From: Sphingomonas sp. JC676
GTDB taxonomy: Bacteria > Pseudomonadota > Alphaproteobacteria > Sphingomonadales > Sphingomonadaceae
Assembly (NCBI RefSeq): GCF_014489075.1
Contig: NZ_JACTGR010000008.1
Coordinates: forward strand, 86,217 to 150,216
Reading direction: 5' to 3'
Length of the DNA stretch: 64,000 nucleotides
Numbering within the stretch: position 1 is the stretch's first letter; every line of letters starts with the position of its first letter. Below the pieces are notes generated by a model. That model did no database searches. It worked only from the letters and a program-made list of their open reading frames with translations, and was not told the origin of the DNA. Below, piece after piece: positions 58,068 through 64,000 of the stretch. A program made the translations under genes and the position numbers.

Positions 58068-59110
58068 GCCGGGGCGCCATCCTTCTCCTCGCCGCGTTCT
58101 CCGGCTGTCTTGCGGCAGCCCCGGAGGCAACGGCGCAGACCAATACGGGCACCGCAATAGAAGCGGGAGGCTTCGTCAATCCGCTGCTGCCGTCCGGTCC
58201 GGATCCCTGGATCGTCCGCGACGGCTCCACCTATTACTACATGAACACGCAGGGCAATCGGCTGGCGATCCGCAAGACCCAGGACATCACCCGGTTGGCG
58301 GATGCGCCCGAGATCACGGTATGGACTCCGCCGGCTGCGGGGCCGAACGCCCAGTCCATCTGGGCGCCGGAACTGCACCGGATCCACGGCAAATGGTACA
58401 TCTATTATACCGCCGCCGCGAGCGGACACGATGACGATGCCCATCGCGGCATCTTCGTGCTCGAAAATGCCGGCCGCGATCCGACGCGCGGGAAATGGAC
58501 CGACCGGGGCCAGTTGAAGACCGAGCATACCGGGATCGACGGCACGACCTTCGTCTATTCCGGCAAGCGCTACTTCGCCTATTCGGCCTATGTCGGCCCG
58601 GACAGCGAACTCGCGATCGTCGCCATGGCCAACCCCTGGACGCTGCAGGGCAAGGAAACGATCATCGCCCGGCCCGATCGCGCGTGGGAGCGCCAGGGTG
58701 GTCGCCAGATATTGGAGGGTCCCGAATTTCTCCGCGCTCCGAACGGCAAACTGTATCTCACCTATTCGGGCAGCGCGTGCTGGTCCGACGACTATGCGAT
58801 CGGGCTGCTCAGCGCGCCGGCGGGCAGCGATCCGCTCGATGCAACCGCATGGACGAAGACTCCCGATCCGGTCATCGCGAAGTCGCCGGAACAAGACGTC
58901 TATGCGCCCGGACATAACGGGTTTTTCACAACGCCGGGGGATCGTGAAACCTGGATCGTCTATCACGCCAATCCAGGTCCGGGCATGCAATGCACCCCCA
59001 AGCGCTCGCCGCGGATCCAGCGCGTCGAATGGGACAGGGAGGGTAGGCCGGTCTTCGCGAAACCCGCAGGATCGGCATTGGCATTACCTCGTCCGGCCGG
59101 CGCACCTTAA
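58064..59110 (+). CDS. GH43 family glycoside hydrolase
   Basis: A 348-residue secreted GH43 enzyme: signal peptide to about residue 25 (PEATAQ), catalytic base Asp in GPDPWIVRDG (about 45-54), second conserved Asp in GIDGTTFVYSG, and general acid Glu in ILEGPEFLRAPNG (about 220). Other typical parts are SIWAPELHRIHGKWYIYYTA and YAPGHNGFF. Family activities include alpha-L-arabinofuranosidase, beta-xylosidase and exo-beta-1,3-galactanase. Together with the galactonate-type catabolic genes nearby, arabinogalactan is a candidate substrate. It overlaps the preceding propeller gene by ATGA and converges with the aldolase gene. Confidence 0.88.
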   Translation: MSRGAILLLAAFSGCLAAAPEATAQTNTGTAIEAGGFVNPLLPSGPDPWIVRDGSTYYYMNTQGNRLAIRKTQDITRLADAPEITVWTPPAAGPNAQSIWAPELHRIHGKWYIYYTAAASGHDDDAHRGIFVLENAGRDPTRGKWTDRGQLKTEHTGIDGTTFVYSGKRYFAYSAYVGPDSELAIVAMANPWTLQGKETIIARPDRAWERQGGRQILEGPEFLRAPNGKLYLTYSGSACWSDDYAIGLLSAPAGSDPLDATAWTKTPDPVIAKSPEQDVYAPGHNGFFTTPGDRETWIVYHANPGPGMQCTPKRSPRIQRVEWDREGRPVFAKPAGSALALPRPAGAP

Positions 59111-59167
59111 GGGAATCCGGCGCACACCGAAGGCGGCGCTGACCGCTCGCATTGCACTGAAAAGGCG

Positions 59168-59800
59168 TCAGGATCCCTTGAGCGCCGCGACAAACGCGCG
59201 GGCATTGGCGCCCACGTCCGCCGCGCTCATGCCCGGCTTGTAGAGCGCCGATCCCAGCCCGAAGCCTGCCGCGCCGGCATCGCGCCAGGGCTGCATATTG
59301 TCCGGCGCGATCCCGCCCACCGGCAGCACGCGGGCGTCCCTGGGCAGCACCGCGCGCATCGCCTTCACGACGGCGGGCGTCGCCGCCTCGGCCGGAAACA
59401 GCTTGAGCGCGGTCGCCCCCGCATCGAGCGCCGCGAATGCCTCGGACGGTGTGGCGATGCCGGGCAGCGACACCAGCCCCGCCGCCGCGCTCGTCCCGAT
59501 CACATGCAGGTTCGCGTTGGGCGAAATGATCATCTGTCCACCAGCCGCCAATACCGATCCGACCTGATGCTCGTGCAGGACCGTTCCCGCACCCACCACC
59601 GCCCGCCCCGCGAAACGCTTCGCCAGCCGCGCGACGCTGTCGAGCGGATCGGGCGAGTTCAGCGGCACTTCGATCAACGTGAATCCAGCCTCGACCAGCG
59701 CCTCGCCGACAGCCTCCACTTCATCGGGCTTCACCCCGCGCAGGATTGCGATCAGCGGGCATTTGGCGAAGGCGGCGTCGAAGGCAGCGATATGGCTCAT
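59168..59800 (-). CDS. dgoA: 2-dehydro-3-deoxy-6-phosphogalactonate aldolase
   Basis: A 210-residue class I aldolase of the KDPG/KDPGal family. CPLIAILRGVKPDE opens the barrel, the EVPLNSPDP block is diagnostic for the galactonate form, then VVGAGTV, ALKLFPAE with the Schiff-base lysine (about residue 125), and VGGIAPDN. It splits 2-keto-3-deoxy-6-phosphogalactonate to pyruvate and glyceraldehyde-3-phosphate. Its ATG overlaps the kinase stop (ATGA). It is the last gene of the symporter-kinase-aldolase operon. Confidence 0.93.
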   Translation of the reverse strand: MSHIAAFDAAFAKCPLIAILRGVKPDEVEAVGEALVEAGFTLIEVPLNSPDPLDSVARLAKRFAGRAVVGAGTVLHEHQVGSVLAAGGQMIISPNANLHVIGTSAAAGLVSLPGIATPSEAFAALDAGATALKLFPAEAATPAVVKAMRAVLPRDARVLPVGGIAPDNMQPWRDAGAAGFGLGSALYKPGMSAADVGANARAFVAALKGS

Positions 59801-60669
59801 GCGATGTGCTTTCCGATTGCGAGGATACCGGCGATGAAGGCGGAGTGGCTGTCGACCAGTTGCGCGCGGCGGTCATGTGCCTCGATCGCCGCGACATAGA
59901 GTCCGCCGAGCCCGGGGTCGGCGAGGATATGGACGGTGTCGTGCCCGGCATGGCTAAGGCGCACCGCGACATCGCCGCCGATCAGCAACCCGCTGGCATA
60001 GGATGCCGCATCTTTGTCGTCGCGGAGGCCCAGCATCTTGGCCGCGCGGATGCCGAACAGCGATGCGGCGAGATCGAGGCAACGCCCTTCCTCGACTCCC
60101 GCAAGGAACGCCGCGCCGGGCGTCACGTCGCTGCCGAGCTGCGCGGCGAGCAGGCCATGCTGCCGGAGCAGTGCGAACAATTCGCCGGTCATCGCGGTGG
60201 TGAAGCCGGCGATCCGTCCGTTCTCCATCTCCGCCCATTTGCAATGCGTGCCCGGCTGCACGAGCAGCGAGTCCCGCGGCACCAGCCCTGCCGCCACCGC
60301 GCCGATGAACTGGACTTCCTCGCCGCGCATCACGTCGGGCCGCCCCTCCGCCAGCGTCGAGACCCCCGGCACAATCGCCGTCCGCTCGTCGATCCACAGC
60401 AATCCGGCGGACAATTCCTCTAATCCCGCCGCCGCCGCGACATAGGGCCCGGGCCGCCAGCCGATATTGGAGCCGACCATCCCCGCCATCAGCATCGGCA
60501 GGTCGCCGAAGCGCGCGCGGATTCCCGCCGCCTCGCCGGCGAAATCCTCGACCGAGGTTACGCCCTTGTCGTCGCGCTCGGTCTGCGTGACCCGGCCGTC
60601 CTCGATCAGGAAGACGCGCCGGTTGGTGGTCCCCCAGTCGACCGCGAGGAAGTGCGCCCCGAAGCTCAC
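59797..60669 (-). CDS. dgoK: 2-dehydro-3-deoxygalactonokinase
   Basis: About 290 residues. The ASKHA-type ATP motif is FLAVDWGTTNRRVFLI at the N terminus. GMVGSNIGWRPGPYV and LVQPGTHCKWAEMENG are characteristic of DgoK, which phosphorylates 2-keto-3-deoxygalactonate. The start is taken as GTG 60669 (GTGA overlap with the symporter stop); GTG 60672 is equally possible. It feeds the DgoA aldolase, so the operon completes the route from D-galactonate. Confidence 0.92.
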   Translation of the reverse strand: MSFGAHFLAVDWGTTNRRVFLIEDGRVTQTERDDKGVTSVEDFAGEAAGIRARFGDLPMLMAGMVGSNIGWRPGPYVAAAAGLEELSAGLLWIDERTAIVPGVSTLAEGRPDVMRGEEVQFIGAVAAGLVPRDSLLVQPGTHCKWAEMENGRIAGFTTAMTGELFALLRQHGLLAAQLGSDVTPGAAFLAGVEEGRCLDLAASLFGIRAAKMLGLRDDKDAASYASGLLIGGDVAVRLSHAGHDTVHILADPGLGGLYVAAIEAHDRRAQLVDSHSAFIAGILAIGKHIA

Positions 60670-62285
60670 CACCAGGTCGCGTACAATGCGATGAGGATCA
60701 CCACGATGATCGCCGCCGCGATGTTGAAGCCGGTCGTCGTGCGGAACGAGACGCCCTGCATCGTGATCAGGTTGCTCTCGCGGCGCGCCGGCCTGGCCAG
60801 CGAGACGATTACCGCCAGCGCCAGCGCGATGAAGAACACGATCGCCATGCGATTGATGAAGGGTACCGCGTTCAGCGTCTCAACTCCGCCCCATTTGGCC
60901 GGGAACCAGAATATAAAGCTGACGACGACGGATGCGATAGCGCCCACCAGCGCACCAGCTTCGGTCGCGCGCGGCCAGAACAGGCCGAGCAGGAAGATCA
61001 CGGTGATGCCCGGCGTCACGAAGCCGGAGAATTCCTGGATATACTGGAATGCCTGGTCGAGGCTGCCGAGCAAGGGCCGCGCGGTCAGCATCGCCAGGAT
61101 GATCGCCACCACCGCGGCGATCCGTCCGACCAGCACGAGCTGCCGCTCATGCGCCTGCTTGCCGGTGGCGTCCTCGGCGCGGGTCTGCACGCCCTTCAGC
61201 TTGGCATAAATGTCGAGCGTGAAGATCGTAGCGATCGAATTGATCTTGGACGCGGTCGACGCGATGATCGCCGCGATCAGCGCCGCGAAGACGAGGCCGA
61301 GCAGCCCGGTCGGCAGCAGCGCCATCATCGTCGGATAGGCCTGGTCGGGCTTCGCGAGGTTGGGCGCGAGCACCACTGCGGCGATGCCCGGCAGCACGAT
61401 GATCACCGGCATCAGCAGCTTGAGGAAGCCTGCGAAGATCACGCCCTTTTGTGCCTCGCCCAGGCTCTTCGCCGCCAGCGCGCGCTGGATGATATATTGG
61501 TTGAAGCCCCAATAGCTCAGGTTCGCGATCCACATGCCGCCCACCAGCACGGCGATGCCGGGCAGGTCCTTATAGTGCGGATTGTCAGGCGACAGGATCA
61601 TGTCGAAATGATCGGGCACGCGGTGCGTCAGCTCGACAAAGCCGGCGAACACGCCCGCATCGCCGCCGATCTTGCTCAGCGTCAGATAGGCGATCACCAG
61701 CCCGCCCAGCACCAGCAAGGTCACCTGGACGATGTCGGTCAGCGCCACTGCCTTCAGCCCCCCGCGGATCTGGTAGAGCAGGGCGAAGGTGCCGAGCCCG
61801 ATCAGCGCCACGTCCTGGTTCACGCCGGCCACCTGGGTGACGGCGATCGAGCCCAGCCAGATGATCGAGGTCAGGTTCACGAAGACGTAGAGGATCAGCC
61901 AGAACACCGCCATCACGGTGCGGATCGTCGGCCCGAAGCGCTGCTCCAGGAATTGCGGCATGGTATAGATCTGGTTGGCGAGGAAGATCGGCAGGAACCA
62001 TTTGCCGACGATCAGCAGCGTCAGCGCCGCCATCCATTCATAGGAAGCGATCGCCAGGCCGATCGCATAGCCCGAACCGGACATGCCGACGATTTGCTCG
62101 GCCGAGATGTTCGCCGCGATCAGCGACGCGCCGATTGCCCACCAGGGGAGATTCTTGGAAGCGAGGAAATAGTCGCTCGAATCCTTTTCGTGCCCCGCCT
62201 TCTCGCGGCTGACCCACTGGGCCAGGCCGAAGATACCAATGGCGTAGACGATGACGACGATCAGATCGATCTGCGAGAGACTCAT
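60666..62285 (-). CDS. Sodium/sugar symporter (SSS family, SGLT-like)
   Basis: A 539-residue membrane protein with about 14 helices. Typical sodium/solute symporter segments are NLPWWAIGASLIAANISAEQIVGMSGSGY near the N terminus, LGSIAVTQVAGVN, GGLKAVALTDIVQ, and AALIAAIIASTASKINSIATIFTLDIY near helix 8, which holds sodium-site serines. It imports a sugar such as galactose with Na+. The start is ATG 62285, preceded by AGGGAGTGGG. The first gene of the symporter-dgoK-dgoA operon; it lies divergent to the regulator. Confidence 0.9.
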   Translation of the reverse strand: MSLSQIDLIVVIVYAIGIFGLAQWVSREKAGHEKDSSDYFLASKNLPWWAIGASLIAANISAEQIVGMSGSGYAIGLAIASYEWMAALTLLIVGKWFLPIFLANQIYTMPQFLEQRFGPTIRTVMAVFWLILYVFVNLTSIIWLGSIAVTQVAGVNQDVALIGLGTFALLYQIRGGLKAVALTDIVQVTLLVLGGLVIAYLTLSKIGGDAGVFAGFVELTHRVPDHFDMILSPDNPHYKDLPGIAVLVGGMWIANLSYWGFNQYIIQRALAAKSLGEAQKGVIFAGFLKLLMPVIIVLPGIAAVVLAPNLAKPDQAYPTMMALLPTGLLGLVFAALIAAIIASTASKINSIATIFTLDIYAKLKGVQTRAEDATGKQAHERQLVLVGRIAAVVAIILAMLTARPLLGSLDQAFQYIQEFSGFVTPGITVIFLLGLFWPRATEAGALVGAIASVVVSFIFWFPAKWGGVETLNAVPFINRMAIVFFIALALAVIVSLARPARRESNLITMQGVSFRTTTGFNIAAAIIVVILIALYATWW

Positions 62286-62473
62286 GCGATTCCCACTCCC
62301 TTGCAGACGTTGCGCTCGCCTGCTCTTCCCGCCTTCCCCGACGGCCTTGTTCATTTATCTTATTTATTGGACTTGTCCAGCGCGGTGGGTCGGCTAATTT
62401 GGGTCCAACACAGCGGGCAAATGCTGGGTTGGGATATCGGTATCATTACCGGGCACAGGGGGCATCAAAAGGC

Positions 62474-63211
62474 ATGACAAATTATCCCAACCCCGGCGCG
62501 GACGAAGCACGGTCGCTGCTCGGCCGCAACCTCACCTATGGCATGCTCGATAGCCTGGGCCGGGCGATCGTTACCGGGCGTTACGAGCAAGAGGCCTTCC
62601 CGACCGAGGCCGAGCTCGCCAAGCAGCACGGCGTCAGCCGATCGGTGACGCGCGAGGCGGTGAAGATGCTCACCGCCAAGGGCCTGCTCAGTGCGCGGCC
62701 GCGCCAGGGCACGGTGGTGCAGCCCCAGGTTTCGTGGAATCTTTTCGATACCGATGTGCTGCGCTGGCTGCTTGAGCGGCAATTCTCGGTCGACCTGCTC
62801 AAGCAGTTCAGCCAGCTCCGCGTCGCGATCGAGCCCGAGGCGGCCGCACTCGCCGCACGCTTCGGGGACGAGAGGGACCTCGCCCAGATCTCCGCCGGCC
62901 TGGCGCGGATGGAAGCGGCGGAACGCGGCGACGACGACACGCTCGACGCCGACATCGCCTTCCACGTCGCGATCCTGCGTGCGTCCGGCAACCCGTTCTA
63001 CGCGCAGTTTCGCGACATGGTGGCGACCGCGCTCAGCACCTCGATCCGCTTCACCAACCGCATCAAGGGGCGCACCGCCAATGTCGCCGATCACGCTGCG
63101 GTGCGCGACGCGATCGAAGCGCGCGATCCCGATGCCGCGCGCACCGCGATGCGCGCGCTGATCGGCGACGTGCTCGATCTCATCGAGCACGTCGAAACGA
63201 CCAAGGGCTAG
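62474..63211 (+). CDS. FadR-type GntR/FCD transcriptional regulator
   Basis: A 245-residue regulator. The winged helix (AIVTGRYEQEAFPTEAELAKQHGVSRSVTREAVKML) is followed by an FCD ligand-binding domain (DTDVLRWLLERQFSVDLLKQFSQLRVAIEPEAA, DADIAFHVAILRASGNPFYAQF, VADHAAVRDAIEARDPDAA), in which the Asp/His residues match the metal-binding set of this group. DgoR-like proteins of this type respond to galactonate. It faces away from the symporter operon and may control it together with the dyads at 56847 and 56982. The start ATG 62474 is set by the domain boundary. Confidence 0.9.
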   Translation: MTNYPNPGADEARSLLGRNLTYGMLDSLGRAIVTGRYEQEAFPTEAELAKQHGVSRSVTREAVKMLTAKGLLSARPRQGTVVQPQVSWNLFDTDVLRWLLERQFSVDLLKQFSQLRVAIEPEAAALAARFGDERDLAQISAGLARMEAAERGDDDTLDADIAFHVAILRASGNPFYAQFRDMVATALSTSIRFTNRIKGRTANVADHAAVRDAIEARDPDAARTAMRALIGDVLDLIEHVETTKG

Positions 63212-63230
63212 GGACAGTCGAGCCGCAATT

Positions 63231-63307
63231 GTGCTCCTGCGAAAGCAGGAGCCCAGGATCAGGGACGATTCCCTTGCGGCTCTGGGCTCCTGCTTTCGCA
63301 CGAGCAC
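63231..63307. repeat. Paired REP-like inverted repeat
   Basis: Two 26-bp arms (63231-63256 and 63282-63307) are inverted copies with one mismatch. Each arm is itself a hairpin CTCCTGC-GAAA-GCAGGAG. The same core occurs at 14967-15043. It sits between the convergent regulator and glycoside hydrolase genes and looks like a sphingomonad interspersed palindrome. The rest of the 232-bp gap shows no gene. Confidence 0.8.
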
Positions 63308-63443
63308 GAGAATGGCCCCCGTTGGTCAGGCGGGGCTGCGCTTGCAATGTTCCGCGAAGCCCTCAAACGACAGGTCCCCGCGCTCGTGCGCGAGGAACCT
63401 GCGACCTTTGTGACTTAGGGTACCGGCTATCGCCCAGCGCGCA

Positions 63444-64000
63444 TCACCGGCCCGCGGGTACCGTGCCTTTGGGCGCGGCGCTCAGCCGCTTGATCAGGTC
63501 GGCTTCGGCCTGGCGGTAGGGCTTGCCGTCGGCGCGGAACACCTCGTGGAACCAGATCGTCGGCTCGTCGGACGTATAAGGCTTCTTCCAGCTGTCCCAG
63601 GGCAGGCGGGTCTGGGTCTTGCCGTCGACAAAGCCCCAGTTGAACATCGCGATGTTCAGCCGCTTGCCGATCGGGAGCGACCCGTCGAAGGTCGATCCGT
63701 TGCCGCGCGCCATATATTCGGTGCACCACACCGGGCGGCCATAGCCGAGCATCTGCATCGCCCGCTTCTCGAAGGTTTCGGGCCAGCTATAATCGTGGAA
63801 GCTGATCACGTCGGACTGGGTGATCTGGGTCTTCTCGACCGCATCGACCTTGGTCAAATCGTCCCAATGATCGCCGAGCCACACGCCCGAGGTGAGCGGC
63901 TGGATCGGATCCACGCTGCGCGCCCAGTCGAAGACCTGGGGCAAGAGCTTGGCGACATATTTGTTCTTGTCTTCGGTCGGCTTGTAGTTGCCGCCCCCTT
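63444..64000 (-). CDS. Glycoside hydrolase C-terminal part (clan GH-A, cellulase-like), 5' end outside window
   Basis: The last 185 residues of a TIM-barrel glycosidase; its start lies beyond the right edge. VTSGVWLGDH-type strand (TSGVWLGDHWDD), DVISFHDYSWPETFEKR, and RPVWCTEYMARGNGSTF with the presumed nucleophile glutamate are typical of clan GH-A barrels. FNWGFVDGKTQTRLPWDSW and WFHEVFRADGKPYRQAE close the fold. The exact family (GH5-like or related) cannot be set from the fragment. It belongs to the second glycan locus. Confidence 0.75.
   Translation of the reverse strand, partial: GGGNYKPTEDKNKYVAKLLPQVFDWARSVDPIQPLTSGVWLGDHWDDLTKVDAVEKTQITQSDVISFHDYSWPETFEKRAMQMLGYGRPVWCTEYMARGNGSTFDGSLPIGKRLNIAMFNWGFVDGKTQTRLPWDSWKKPYTSDEPTIWFHEVFRADGKPYRQAEADLIKRLSAAPKGTVPAGR

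Noticed and set aside
1..64000. CRISPR array or prophage
   Set aside because: No regularly spaced direct repeats and no phage structural or integrase genes were seen on reading through the window.

Overview
The window is a GC-rich, gene-dense alphaproteobacterial chromosome segment, most likely from a sphingomonad (Sphingomonas/Novosphingobium-like). The reasons are large TonB-dependent receptors paired with glycoside hydrolases and no SusC/SusD pair, a mannonate dehydratase that closely resembles the characterised Novosphingobium enzyme from memory, Tat-type signal peptides on secreted hydrolases, and interspersed palindromes built on TCCTGC-GAAA-GCAGGA. The species call is inference.

Region 1 (1-38.3 kb) is a large plant-glycan utilisation locus. 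It encodes a GH95 alpha-L-fucosidase/L-galactosidase, two GH2 enzymes, a CE15 glucuronoyl esterase, three GH28 enzymes, a large beta-helix hydrolase (GH141-like), a two-domain esterase, a TonB receptor and an MFS sugar transporter. Inside it sits an almost complete non-phosphorylative L-fucose pathway (mutarotase, L-fucose dehydrogenase, lactonase, sugar-acid dehydratase, 2-keto-3-deoxyfuconate dehydrogenase, L-lactate dehydrogenase). A glucuronate branch is represented by D-mannonate dehydratase and an RspB-like dehydrogenase. The fucose, L-galactose and glucuronate emphasis fits a fucosylated, glucuronylated pectin such as rhamnogalacturonan II side chain A, but no substrate is proven. A nine-gene operon (33.1-22.5 kb, minus strand) adds hydroxypyruvate reductase, glycerate kinase, a DUF4432 epimerase-like protein, an SDR, a CaiB-type CoA-transferase, a solute-binding protein without a signal peptide, and a crotonase. 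A shared operator-like dyad built around TGATATnTCA lies in front of many of these units and is the likely target of the GntR/FCD regulator at 19.9 kb.

Region 2 (38.3-45.2 kb) is accessory: a transposase remnant, an azoreductase-like flavoprotein, a MocR-type regulator, an FRG-domain protein, nicotinate phosphoribosyltransferase, an AhpD-like protein, an SMR exporter and gene fragments. A conserved box occurs three times (before the MocR gene, the AhpD-like gene and the FRG gene). The FRG copy comes with a duplicated 5' leader and a truncated reading frame.

Region 3 (45.2-53.6 kb) makes a Kdo-dependent surface glycan: KdsA, KdsB and KdsD homologues, a glycosyltransferase-like protein, an unusual fusion of a Gfo/Idh/MocA oxidoreductase with a D-2-hydroxyacid dehydrogenase, and a divergent ABC exporter. 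Many sphingomonads carry glycosphingolipid instead of LPS, so a dedicated Kdo cassette with a fused double oxidoreductase is the best candidate here for an undescribed system.

Region 4 (54-64 kb) is a second glycan locus: a TonB receptor, two secreted five-bladed beta-propeller (GH43-like) proteins, a Na+/sugar symporter, 2-dehydro-3-deoxygalactonokinase, KDPGal aldolase, a FadR-type regulator and the C-terminal part of another glycoside hydrolase. Two GACAA-N7-TTGTC dyads lie in the divergent TonB receptor/GH43 promoter region.
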